Assembly: GCA_023129805.1 (NCBI GenBank)
Contig: JAGMBK010000003.1
Span: forward strand, 1-31,386
DNA length: 31,386 nucleotides
Direction of reading: 5' to 3'
Source: Candidatus Zixiibacteriota bacterium
GTDB taxonomy: Bacteria; Zixibacteria; MSB-5A5; SM1-73
Position 1 is the first letter of the stretch; each line of letters begins with the position of its first letter. The translations under genes and the position numbers were made by a program. This document shows, piece by piece, positions 14,987 through 23,650 of the stretch. The notes beneath the pieces were generated by a model. The model was not told where the DNA came from and did no database searches. It saw only the letters and a program-made list of their open reading frames with translations.

Positions 14987-17900
14987 ATGCAGACTCTGTC
15001 CGAAATTGTAAATCAGATCCAAGAGGCTACAAAAATTGCGGAAGCAACCCGCAACAAGCCGGAAGCAAAGCTACGAGAATTGACCTCGTCCATCTGGGAA
15101 AGATTTTTAAAGGAAAAGCGGGTTGGGTTGAATCTTCAAATTCGTGAGGAACTCATTCTTGCTAATGGGCGGCCGGACACTGTCTTCAACAAGCTAATCT
15201 TAGAGTATAAGAAACCCAATACGATCAAACCGAGCAACGACAAGAACCGTAAACTCATTTCACAAGTTCAAGGCTATATTCTGGACCTCGCCAAAAAGGA
15301 ACGATTCAGTAAACAGCGTTTGTTGGGGGTGGCGTTTGATGGCAATTATTTCCTGTTTATGCGTTATGTCAAGCGTTGGATAGAGGAACAACCTGTCGCT
15401 GTTAATGAAGATAGTCTGGAACTCTTCCTGAAAAACCTTGAAAAGCTCACATCAAAAGCCGCACTCATTCCGGAGAACCTGATTCGAGATTTTGCAGTTG
15501 GTAAAGAGTCCCGCAACAAGGTTGCTGTTGATTGTATCAAGGCTTTTTACAATGAGATCAATCAGCACGGTAGCGAAGGTGACACCAAATTGCATTGGTT
15601 CTTCCAGCAGTGGAAAATCCAATTTGCCGAAGTGCACGGTTCATTGGAACAGAAAAAAATCGACAGGGAGACCCTCTTCACATCCTACGGGTTTAGCAAA
15701 AAGGAGCAAAAAGACTTCAACGTTTTAGCCTTTTTCTTTGCGCTGGATTCCTACTTTGCGCTCTTAATGAAGCTGCTATCCTATCAGGTTGTTGGGTTTT
15801 ACACCCTTAAAGATTTAGTGGGTTTGCCCCTTCATGCATGGGAGAAACTTTCCAGCGATGATCTAGGTCAGAAGTGTGAAAAGCTTGAAGAGGGTACGGG
15901 CATTTTCCAAGACCTCAACATTCGTAACTTTCTGGAAGGAGACCTGTTCAGTTGGTATACCGAGGCGTGGAACGATGAGATTTACAAAGCGATCAAGCAG
16001 ATCATAAAGCATTTGAATGATTACGACCCAGAAACAATGGAAGTGGCACCTGATGAGACCCGGGATATACTGAAAAAGCTTTACCAGTACCTGGTGCCAA
16101 AACAAATCCGCCACGATCTGGGGGAATATTACACGCCCGACTGGCTGGCAGAGCGCTGTTTGAACCAACTGAACTACAATGGCGATCCCAAATATCGAAT
16201 TCTTGATCCAGGTTGCGGTAGTGGAACATTTCCCGTTCTTGCTATAAAACGGGCAAAGGAATTTGCCCGCAATCACAATATCGAGCCTGCCGAGACGCTG
16301 AAGAATATTTTGCGTAACATATACGGTTTCGACCTGAATCCTCTGGCTGTTATTTGTGCCCGGACCAACTACATGATGGCTATTGCCGATTTGCTGAAAT
16401 ACTCAGAGGGCGAAATCATCATACCGATTTATTTGTGCGATTCTATCAATCCCCCGCAGGCAAGAGTTGCACACGAAATGACTCTATTTCCAGAAAAGAT
16501 CCCTTATGAAGTAAAAACTACTGTGGGCAACTTCCTATTTTCTCACAGCATCGTCACCAAACGCAGGGTGCAGGCATTGGCGAGCATCACTGAAGATTGT
16601 GTCAAAGCCGGCAAGAGCAAAGAAGATTTTCTTAGAAAAGTTAAAACAAAACTAAACCTGACCAGAGAAGAATTTGAAGAATCCGAGTTGTACATGGAGG
16701 ACACCTACGAGAAGTTGGTGAAACTAAAGCGCCGGGGTATTAACGGTATATGGGCAAGAATCATCAAAAACGCTTTCGCGCCGCTGTTTGTTGGTCAGTT
16801 TGATATGGTGGTGGGAAATCCGCCGTGGGTGAATTGGGAATCATTACCTGAGGAATACAGGACAGTGTTGCTGCCGATCAATCACAATACGTACAAGTTG
16901 TTTCTGCATAAAGGTCTAGCGGCTAGACACGGATCGGCAAAAATTGACATGTGTTCACTAATGTTGTACGTATCTGCAGACCGTTACTTGAAAGACGATG
17001 GATCGTTGTGTTTTGTAGTTACACAAACACTTTTCAAGACTGCTGGAGGATCAAAAGGATTTAGACAGTTTTACCTTCATACCACTGAAACGCCACTGAA
17101 GGTAGTGCAAGTTGATGATATGGTTGAACTGCAACCTTTTGAAGGTGCAGCGAATAGGACAGCATTGGTCTTTATTAGAAAGGGACAAAAAACAAAATAT
17201 CCTTGTCCCTATTTGCTCTGGAGAAAATCCCAGATCGGGAGAATCGACATGGATTTGACTTATAAAGAAGTTTTCAGTAGAACGAAAAGATTTCAACTAT
17301 ATGCAAAACCTGTTGATGATTCCGACGAGTGTTCCAGTTGGATTACTGGAAGAAGGAAGGCATTGGAGGCGCTATCTAAAGTTGTTGGTGCCTCCGGTTA
17401 TATTGCCCACGAAGGGTCCAATACAGGAGGAGCAAATGGAGTGTATTGGATTAAAATCGATGAGTTAAACGGAAATTATCTGACCGTGTCAAATCTATTC
17501 GATATAGGGAAAAGAAAAGTGAATGCAGTTACAATGGAGATAGAATCAGATCTTGTTTATCCATTAATCAGGGGCCGAGATCTGAAGCGATGGAATGCAA
17601 CCTCCTCAACACATATTATTGTTCCACAACGCGTTGAGAATCCAAAACTCGCCTATGATAATACTAGGATGCAAAAAGATTTTCCAAAAACATATAAGTA
17701 TCTACTCAAATTTAGGGATGCTTTGGATCAAAGAAAAAGTGCCGTGATCCGGGAATTAGCAGATGAACAAGGTTTTTACCTCCTCTATGGAGTAAAAGAA
17801 TATACCTTGACACCTTACAAGGTGGTTTGGAAGGAACAAGCCCAAGAATTTCAGTGTGCTGTGGTTTCAAAGTCCAAAGTTGGCGATGTAGAAAAGGTTC

Positions 17901-18250
17901 TTATTCCCGATCATAAGTTGATGTTAGTCCCTTTTGAGAATAAATCGGAAGCTCATTTTGTTGCCGCTTGCTTGAATTCTTGCGTATCCAGGTTCGTTGT
18001 GATGGCATATGTCATTTCGATACAACAAGGTACTCATATTCTCAGCAACATTGCCATTCCAGATTTCGACGCATCCAATCCCATTCATGGGAATTTATCC
18101 CGTTTCTCCCGACAATGCCACGAAAAGGCGGCGAAAGGCATTGATGTGACCGATCTGGAGGAGCAAATTGATCAACTTGCGGCGGAGATGTGGGGTTTGA
18201 CCAGCCAGGAATTGAAAGATATCAAAGACGGCCTGGAGGAATTGCGTTGA
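14987..18250 (+). CDS. Eco57I-like (type IIG-style) adenine methyltransferase with N-terminal PD-(D/E)XK nuclease-like domain
   Basis: A 1087-aa protein. The N-terminal ~120 residues resemble a PD-(D/E)XK nuclease domain: Glu ~54, Pro63-Asp64 and Glu73-Tyr-Lys75 ('GRPDTVFNKLILEYKKP'). The methyltransferase core carries GEYYTP (~379-384), the SAM site DPGCGSGTF (~407-415) and the N6-adenine catalytic NPPW (611-614, in VVGNPPWVNW). The C-terminal part has 'YPLIRGRDLKRW', typical of the target-recognition half of Eco57I/BREX-like enzymes. I chose ATG 14987; an upstream in-frame GTG at 14927 has its purine-rich sequence too close. The nurA start overlaps its stop codon, so nuclease-methylase, NurA and HerA are coupled. 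It could protect host DNA, cut foreign DNA, or both. The methylase call is firm; active nuclease is inferred from motifs alone. Confidence 0.88.
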   Translation: MQTLSEIVNQIQEATKIAEATRNKPEAKLRELTSSIWERFLKEKRVGLNLQIREELILANGRPDTVFNKLILEYKKPNTIKPSNDKNRKLISQVQGYILDLAKKERFSKQRLLGVAFDGNYFLFMRYVKRWIEEQPVAVNEDSLELFLKNLEKLTSKAALIPENLIRDFAVGKESRNKVAVDCIKAFYNEINQHGSEGDTKLHWFFQQWKIQFAEVHGSLEQKKIDRETLFTSYGFSKKEQKDFNVLAFFFALDSYFALLMKLLSYQVVGFYTLKDLVGLPLHAWEKLSSDDLGQKCEKLEEGTGIFQDLNIRNFLEGDLFSWYTEAWNDEIYKAIKQIIKHLNDYDPETMEVAPDETRDILKKLYQYLVPKQIRHDLGEYYTPDWLAERCLNQLNYNGDPKYRILDPGCGSGTFPVLAIKRAKEFARNHNIEPAETLKNILRNIYGFDLNPLAVICARTNYMMAIADLLKYSEGEIIIPIYLCDSINPPQARVAHEMTLFPEKIPYEVKTTVGNFLFSHSIVTKRRVQALASITEDCVKAGKSKEDFLRKVKTKLNLTREEFEESELYMEDTYEKLVKLKRRGINGIWARIIKNAFAPLFVGQFDMVVGNPPWVNWESLPEEYRTVLLPINHNTYKLFLHKGLAARHGSAKIDMCSLMLYVSADRYLKDDGSLCFVVTQTLFKTAGGSKGFRQFYLHTTETPLKVVQVDDMVELQPFEGAANRTALVFIRKGQKTKYPCPYLLWRKSQIGRIDMDLTYKEVFSRTKRFQLYAKPVDDSDECSSWITGRRKALEALSKVVGASGYIAHEGSNTGGANGVYWIKIDELNGNYLTVSNLFDIGKRKVNAVTMEIESDLVYPLIRGRDLKRWNATSSTHIIVPQRVENPKLAYDNTRMQKDFPKTYKYLLKFRDALDQRKSAVIRELADEQGFYLLYGVKEYTLTPYKVVWKEQAQEFQCAVVSKSKVGDVEKVLIPDHKLMLVPFENKSEAHFVAACLNSCVSRFVVMAYVISIQQGTHILSNIAIPDFDASNPIHGNLSRFSRQCHEKAAKGIDVTDLEEQIDQLAAEMWGLTSQELKDIKDGLEELR

Positions 18251-19386
18251 GAGAGTTTACAAAAACACTAGAAAGAATTCTTACTGCTGCAGCCGGACAT
18301 TTGGAACTACTGCCCGCCACAGGTGGTGCAGTAGAAGAAATGACGAACACCGATGACACCGAACGGGACGATACTAGATTTTCAGCCGAACATCTAAATG
18401 TAGACACGTTCTTAGAGACACCTACCCCGAACTGGACCTACCGCCAACTAAGACCTCTATACCGCAAGGATAATCACTTGTTCAAGTATTTTCTTGATGG
18501 CTCATTCCGGCACTACTTCATTGCCACTGGTCTGGAACATGACCGTTCGACACCCATATTCTTAGCTCAAACATCCTTATCCATTCTGGAGCGAGATGAT
18601 CTTGGTAAGCTGAAACGAATCATGAATGAACACAAATGGGTGATGATGCTTTCCAAGGGTCGAATCTCCGAAACTGCCTGGAACGGAATCAAAGAAGAAG
18701 CAAAAAAGTCCAAAATTGATCTGGAAATGTATGACCTTGCCGAGGAAGACCCCGTTGCAGGAAAAGCATACGAAGGACAAAACTTGCGAGAACGTGGTCG
18801 TGGGAAAACCCGCTATTTAATGAGTAAAGCAGAGTTCCAAATCACTGACAAATTCCGAGAGAAGTTTCCAAGTGGATGGATGATAAAAGATGGCCTGCTA
18901 TCTTTGGGAAGTTACGGAGCCGGCATGTCACTCCCGGGAATTATTGCCGTAGCCAAGTCGTTCACCACAACACAGAAATTCACAACAAGGGATGGTGCTA
19001 AACGAAAGAAAGAGAACATTTCGACATTGCTTACAAAGTTGCCACCAAATCATCGAACACCTGTTTATGAGGGCTATGCTGGAAATACGGGATTCTGGTA
19101 CTTAAGATTAAGAGAATCGACGCAGTTACAATATCCGTTGTTTGGGGTAATCAAGGTGGAAATTCCAAATATTTCTGAGCAATCAATTACAACGGAATTG
19201 ATTGATGGGCTTTCCAGTGCTTTACTGGCAGAGCAATTCGTAACTCCTTATGGTTCTGACGAGCGGTGGCACACCCATCTTTATCCCATTTATCAGGCCG
19301 AGCAATCAGCAAAACAGTTATTCTATTCAACCGAGGTCATTCGTGGTTGTATTGATAACGCATTACGGAGGATTACCAATGAGTAA
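18247..19386 (+). CDS. nurA: NurA-domain 5'-3' nuclease
   Basis: A 379-aa NurA-family protein. The RNase-H-like nuclease core shows the expected acidic landmarks: Asp84 in LDGSF, Asp215-Gly in MIKDGLL, and Lys237 in 'GIIAVAKSF', followed by 'PLFGVIKVEIP' (~297-307). NurA proteins are metal-dependent nucleases that work inside a HerA hexamer to resect or degrade DNA. The start is TTG 18247, overlapping the TGA of the upstream methylase (TTGA), with GGAGGA seven bases before it; the longer frame from 18190 lies within that gene. The stop lies inside herA. NurA-HerA pairs are classic in archaeal end resection, but in bacteria they turn up in defence contexts. Being coupled to a methylase points to DNA defence. 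Homology is judged by motif pattern only. Confidence 0.78.
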   Translation: MREFTKTLERILTAAAGHLELLPATGGAVEEMTNTDDTERDDTRFSAEHLNVDTFLETPTPNWTYRQLRPLYRKDNHLFKYFLDGSFRHYFIATGLEHDRSTPIFLAQTSLSILERDDLGKLKRIMNEHKWVMMLSKGRISETAWNGIKEEAKKSKIDLEMYDLAEEDPVAGKAYEGQNLRERGRGKTRYLMSKAEFQITDKFREKFPSGWMIKDGLLSLGSYGAGMSLPGIIAVAKSFTTTQKFTTRDGAKRKKENISTLLTKLPPNHRTPVYEGYAGNTGFWYLRLRESTQLQYPLFGVIKVEIPNISEQSITTELIDGLSSALLAEQFVTPYGSDERWHTHLYPIYQAEQSAKQLFYSTEVIRGCIDNALRRITNE

Positions 19387-21025
19387 AAATAATAATAAAA
19401 TCATTGGACGTACATCTGCCACAGATCGTGATCCCAACACCGCCGACAAGTTCAACTTTTGGATCACGGGCGGTGAAATCGTCAATCCATTTGACATCGT
19501 GGAAGCGGAACATTTCACTGACAGCAAAACTTACGGGTTAGTTGCAGGATTAGAACACCGCACAGATGCGGCGAGCCACCTGGCCAACTATGTTTCCAAT
19601 AACTTTGGATCCGTTGACGAGGAACCAAATACGCCCCGAGTGGGCGCCAGTCTTGCAAAGGTGAACGTGATGATGAACGATGGGGGTGGAAGGAATGAAG
19701 ACGGCACGCAGAAAGACGGAATTTATATGCCTGTCGAGAATGAAAAGAATGTCAGATTTGCTGATGAGGGCGGGATTCATATCGCATTAGGCATTGAGAC
19801 AATGGAAGAAGAGAATCGGATTCCGGCCGGTTTAATCAAGATGAGTAACGAAGTTGAAGCCGTAGTCTATCTGGACAGCCGTTATGTTATTGGTCCCGAA
19901 TCAGCACATTTGAATATTTCAGGTATTAGTGGTCTGGCAACTAAAACCAGCTATGCAATGTTCATTTTGCAGTCTTTACTTCAATCGATAGATTCCAAAG
20001 ATATCGCAGTCATAATCCTCAATGTCAAGCACGGTGACCTACTGCAAATTGATAAGGAGCCAGTTGAACTGGATGAGAGGCAGAAGGCTCTGTGGATTAA
20101 GCTGGGCTTAGAACCGAAACCATTTGAGAATGTTCATTACTTCCTTCCAAGGGCAAAGAACGGTACGGCAAATTCATTTATCGTTCCGGACGATCATCGG
20201 GTCTTTGTTTATGCCTTGGAGGATAGTGTGAAAAAGTTGGAGTTACTCTTTTCCGGAATACCGGACCCTACAGATACTATCGATTCTCTTGTAGGGGAGA
20301 TCATAAATGGCTATGGTACTGCACAATTCAGCCAGGTCCACGATTGGAATGGCTTACTCAATAATCCACCGTTAGCAGCAGAAGGTAGATCGAGAGCAAT
20401 TGGTGATGTGAGAGCATCATCAGTGGGAAAGTTCAGACGCCACTTGCGTAGAATGGTCCAGACAAAAACTACAGGATTATTCACGAGCAACCGGACGAGG
20501 AATGAATATCACCTGGAAGAAGAATTGCGTAGCATTGAAGGTGGACATACGTATGTTGTAGATATTGCCAAATTAAACGATTATGAACAGTCATTTGTTT
20601 TTGGTGATATCGTTCGAACCATTTACTATTTGTTTGCCGAATCTGATGTGACACTTGACTTGCCTGACAAAGTGCTCATTTTTGTTGATGAGCTGAACAG
20701 ATACGCCCCTTCGGGTGGTAAAGAGTCATCTCTGCTTGAGCAAGTTTTGGATATCTCCGAACGAGGTCGTTCCTTAGGCGTTATTCTGTTTTCCGCTCAG
20801 CAGTTTATGAGTGCGGTTCATTCACGCGTGACTGGAAATTCTGCCACAAAAGTATTGGGCCGGACATCTTCAGCAGAAGTGATGCAGCCGGATTATCGCT
20901 TCCTAGATCAGGAGCTAAAGATGAGTTTGACCCGTTTATCCAAAGGGGAGTTGCTACTTCAGCACGCGATTTTCAGACAGCCGGTAAAAGTGATTTTTCC
21001 GAAACCGGCATACAAGCAGGAGTAG
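19379..21025 (+). CDS. herA: HerA-family hexameric DNA translocase ATPase
   Basis: A 548-aa protein. The N-terminal HAS-barrel region ('IVNPFDIVEAE', 'TYGLVAGLEHRTDAASHLANY') is followed by a RecA-like ATPase of the FtsK/HerA class: Walker A SGISGLATKTS (Lys189-Thr190), Walker B 'VLIFVDELNRYAP' (Asp437-Glu438) and the arginine-finger stretch 'ERGRSLGVILFSAQQ'. HerA rings pump double-stranded DNA into a partner nuclease. ATG 19379 lies eight bases inside the end of nurA with GGAGG seven bases upstream, which is strong evidence for coupled, stoichiometric production with NurA. A long insert between the barrel and Walker A (about 95-165) contains a Gly/Asn-rich loop. The downstream 645 bases hold no clear terminator. 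Confidence 0.85.
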   Translation: MSKNNNKIIGRTSATDRDPNTADKFNFWITGGEIVNPFDIVEAEHFTDSKTYGLVAGLEHRTDAASHLANYVSNNFGSVDEEPNTPRVGASLAKVNVMMNDGGGRNEDGTQKDGIYMPVENEKNVRFADEGGIHIALGIETMEEENRIPAGLIKMSNEVEAVVYLDSRYVIGPESAHLNISGISGLATKTSYAMFILQSLLQSIDSKDIAVIILNVKHGDLLQIDKEPVELDERQKALWIKLGLEPKPFENVHYFLPRAKNGTANSFIVPDDHRVFVYALEDSVKKLELLFSGIPDPTDTIDSLVGEIINGYGTAQFSQVHDWNGLLNNPPLAAEGRSRAIGDVRASSVGKFRRHLRRMVQTKTTGLFTSNRTRNEYHLEEELRSIEGGHTYVVDIAKLNDYEQSFVFGDIVRTIYYLFAESDVTLDLPDKVLIFVDELNRYAPSGGKESSLLEQVLDISERGRSLGVILFSAQQFMSAVHSRVTGNSATKVLGRTSSAEVMQPDYRFLDQELKMSLTRLSKGELLLQHAIFRQPVKVIFPKPAYKQE

Positions 21026-21670
21026 GTCCCTCGTTGGTAACGGACGCCCTCGTCCGTTCACGGTGAATCCGTTACCTTCTATGTCTCCATCACGTACGGA
21101 CGTCGAAGATCCGTCTGGAAGGCATCCGTTCACGGTGCATCCGTGACGAACAAGAAATTAGAGCGGCTCAAAAGGTCCTCCAGCGCAAAGTCTTAACTTC
21201 CCCAAAAGGCAATTTCACTACGATTTTTATGGTGATCCAGATAGCCCACGTGTTATTGAGGAGAGTTATATGCGAGGAAAGAAGGCTCATATTCACAGAA
21301 TCAAACTTCTTCCATCCCCCCTTCTCACCATTTCCAAGTTATGGACGGATACACCTATCCCTCTGGGTAGGAAGGGGATAAAGGCGAGCACATGATTATA
21401 GATGACGAAAAATTTTTCAAAATGGGCATCAGAACACCCAGAAAGCCCAGAACCGCCAGTATCGTAGTTTGTAACCTGCTGACGCACAGAAACCTAGCAA
21501 GCAGGACGGGTCGAAGAAAAAATGAAAATGATCCCCAGAAAGCCCAGAACGCCCAGTAAGCCCGGTGCCGACGTCGAAATATCAACAACTCACCAAAGAA
21601 TGCAAACTTTTATTTCAACCACAAGAGTCTTAGGTCCGCCCCCCGCCAGAGGAGGCTGTATCGCATCCTT
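21026..21670. other. 645-base gap after herA: palindromes, 9-bp microrepeats, possible gene remnant
   Basis: At 21036-21076 the segment AACGGACG/CGTCCGTT forms a hairpin, and GGTAACGGA can pair with TCCGTTACC instead. TCACGG/CCGTGA forms another at 21130-21146. Around 21180-21380 one plus-strand frame reads protein-like ('FHYDFYGDPDSPRVIEE') but has no start or matching upstream frame, so it may be decayed. Two runs of a CCCAGAANG-type 9-mer lie at 21437-21461 and 21534-21563. Confidence 0.55.
21437..21563. repeat. Two short runs of a 9-bp microrepeat (CCCAGAAAG type)
   Basis: CCCAGAAAG-CCCAGAAC occurs at 21437-21453, and CCCAGAAAG-CCCAGAACG-CCCAGTAAG at 21534-21560, in the same orientation about 97 bases apart. 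Confidence 0.6.
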
Positions 21671-23044
21671 CTAAGGTGTGGCCCCTTTTTCCTCTTGTTT
21701 GGGGAGCAGCAGAACGAATCTCAAGTTCTTTCCTCTCACCACCGTGAGCATTATCTGTTCTCTATCCTTTACCTGATCCAAGCTTTTCTTAAACTCATCC
21801 AGATTCTCGATCTCCAACTCCTCTACCTTTTTGATCACATCCCCATCCTCCAACAAAGCTGTGCCGGCAACTCCACCCACCTCCACAAAGGAGACTAAAA
21901 CCCCCTCCTTATCCTCCAGCATGTACTGACGGTATATAACGTCGGTGATCTCCTTCACGGTGAAGCTGAAGTTGGTCTCAAATTCATCCGCCTTCACCTT
22001 GGGCTGCTCAGAGATTTTCACATTGATACTGGTAGCAATGTCCTCTCTTACGATCTTCAGATGGGCAGGTTTTCCCACTTGGCTCTGTGAAACCAGAACC
22101 TGAAACTTGTTTAAATCTTCCTCTTTTTCTGCCGACATCTTCTCTCCGTTGTATTCAACTACTATGTCACCCGGCAGAAGACCGGCTTTCTCTGCCGGTG
22201 AGCCGGGAATGATATCTGAGATCAGAATACCCTCCAGTTGAGGGTTGTTAAAATATCCGGCATAATCCCGGCTTAAGGGTTGGATGGCAATTCCGATCCA
22301 GCCTCGCTGGATGGTACCACTGCTCAAAAGCTTCTCTTTTACCTCATTGGCTATGTTTATGGGGATGGTAAAACCCTGTCCTCTACCGAATCCAATGGAG
22401 TTTATGCCGACCACCTCGCCTCTGAGATTTACCAGAGGTCCACCGGATGAGCCTGGATCGATAGCGGCGTCAGTCTGAATAAAGTCGTTTATCAACTGAT
22501 TTTCGATAGGCAAATTAGGAAGCACCCTCCCCTTCCCGCTGACTATGCCAAATGAGACGGTGCGATCAAATCCGTAAGGATTACCTACCGCAATCACCCA
22601 TTCTCCCACCTCCACCTCATCGGAGTTGCCAAGTTTGGCTACCGAAAGATTCTCCTCGGTCGCTATCTTAAGTAAAGCCAGATCGGTCTGTTTGTCTATC
22701 CCGATGATCTCTGCTGGATACTCGATCTTGCTGGGAAGAGTTACCGTTACGCTTTTAGCATCATCCACCACATGTTCGTTGGTGAGAATGAAGCCTTCTT
22801 TATCTACGATCAAACCAGAGGCTAAGGATTTATATCTTATCTGGCCGGTCTTTTTCACCACCTCGATATGCACCACAGAGGGTTTGATGGTATTGGACAC
22901 GGAGATGATTATCCTCTGCAGATCATCGAAAAGCTTCAGTGTTTTTCGATCATCCTTCTCAGACGCCGCATCAGGTTGCATTATGTTTATGCAAAAAAAC
23001 AAAAATCCAGAAAGGAGAAAAACAAAAAATACTAACTTCTTCAT
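21671..23044 (-). CDS. Trypsin-like serine protease, HtrA/Deg family, two PDZ domains
   Basis: A 457-aa exported HtrA-like protease. A signal peptide or anchor at the N terminus ('MKKLVFFVFLLSGFLFF') is followed by a trypsin fold with the triad His91 (LTNEHVV), Asp121 (TDLALLK) and Ser200 (DPGSSGGPL; the usual GNSGG is GSSGG). A first PDZ domain has 'GILISDIIPGSPAEKAGLLPGDI' in pieces at ~270-320, and a diverged second PDZ lies at ~380-450. Such enzymes degrade or refold damaged periplasmic proteins. ATG 23044 has AGGAGG five bases upstream, much better than the in-frame ATG at 23104. It is divergent to a second HtrA gene at 23651. Confidence 0.92.
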   Translation of the reverse strand: MKKLVFFVFLLSGFLFFCINIMQPDAASEKDDRKTLKLFDDLQRIIISVSNTIKPSVVHIEVVKKTGQIRYKSLASGLIVDKEGFILTNEHVVDDAKSVTVTLPSKIEYPAEIIGIDKQTDLALLKIATEENLSVAKLGNSDEVEVGEWVIAVGNPYGFDRTVSFGIVSGKGRVLPNLPIENQLINDFIQTDAAIDPGSSGGPLVNLRGEVVGINSIGFGRGQGFTIPINIANEVKEKLLSSGTIQRGWIGIAIQPLSRDYAGYFNNPQLEGILISDIIPGSPAEKAGLLPGDIVVEYNGEKMSAEKEEDLNKFQVLVSQSQVGKPAHLKIVREDIATSINVKISEQPKVKADEFETNFSFTVKEITDVIYRQYMLEDKEGVLVSFVEVGGVAGTALLEDGDVIKKVEELEIENLDEFKKSLDQVKDREQIMLTVVRGKNLRFVLLLPKQEEKGATP

Positions 23045-23112
23045 ATCGCCTCCTAAAAACTTCAGGTTTTGTTGCCGAAGTATTTGAATGTGCTCATTTT
23101 CCATACGAAATT

Positions 23113-23142
23113 ATTATATATATCGGCAACTATTCTGGTCAA
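23113..23142 (-). promoter_or_regulatory. Likely promoter of the minus-strand htrA gene
   Basis: On the minus strand TTGACC (23137-23142) and TATAAT (23113-23118) are separated by 18 bases, close to the sigma-70-type consensus. This puts transcription start about 60 bases before the ATG at 23044. Confidence 0.5.
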
Positions 23143-23252
23143 GTGAAAAGAAGGTGGATTTGACAATAAAAGGCAAATTTTGCATAAGGTCAAGATAACA
23201 ATCTCCTGACACGATAACGAGCCATTCACAGCCGAAATTTGCAACAAGCTGT

Positions 23253-23284
23253 TGCCAGAACCTAACTTAAGTTAGGTTCTGGCA
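23253..23284. repeat. 32-bp perfect palindrome, TTAA-centred family, copy 3
   Basis: Arm TGCCAGAACCTAACTT is followed by its exact reverse complement, then TCTT as in the other two copies, 20 kb away. Compared with copy 1 both arms have changed together (C to A, G to T). Confidence 0.85.
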
Positions 23285-23478
23285 TCTTATAGCCGTGTTT
23301 GGGTAAAAAGATTCCGGCATAAAACCGGGAAAATCCAGCCTTAACAAAATCTGAATATCTCAAGCTTGCTTCCGAACAGAAAGGCATCTCTCATAAAAGT
23401 TGCGATTCTATTTTTGGGGGGACGACAATAAAAACACATTTTTTTAAGCAGGGATGCAACAGATTTAGAGTTTGAGCG

Positions 23479-23484
23479 TATAAT
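23479..23484 (+). promoter_or_regulatory. Possible -10 element for the plus-strand htrA gene
   Basis: A perfect TATAAT lies 167 bases before the htrA start. No convincing -35 is seen at 16-18 bases upstream, so this is tentative. Confidence 0.3.
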
Positions 23485-23650
23485 ATGTTGCATTTTGTTG
23501 GCAATTTTTTGCAGGGCCAGGAAAACCTTAAGAAGACGGATTGGGATTTTGAGAGGAATTCAGATTTGCTGAAAAACAGCGTGGATTTCCTTGACTGATG
23601 GGGCACAGGATCTTATCAATAACATTTAAAAGATTTTAGGAGTGGAAGGT

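Larger units (their letters stand above)
23045..23650. other. Divergent intergenic region between two htrA-type genes
   Basis: These 606 bases hold no gene. They contain a good minus-strand promoter candidate, copy 3 of the TTAA-centred palindrome and a weaker plus-strand promoter candidate. Confidence 0.7.

Noticed and set aside
18190..18246. Longer N terminus for NurA
   Set aside because: It lies wholly inside the methyltransferase gene; TTG 18247 has an ideal GGAGGA and overlaps the upstream stop.
21039..21058. Terminator after herA
   Set aside because: The hairpin has no T-run after it, and an alternative pairing competes with it.
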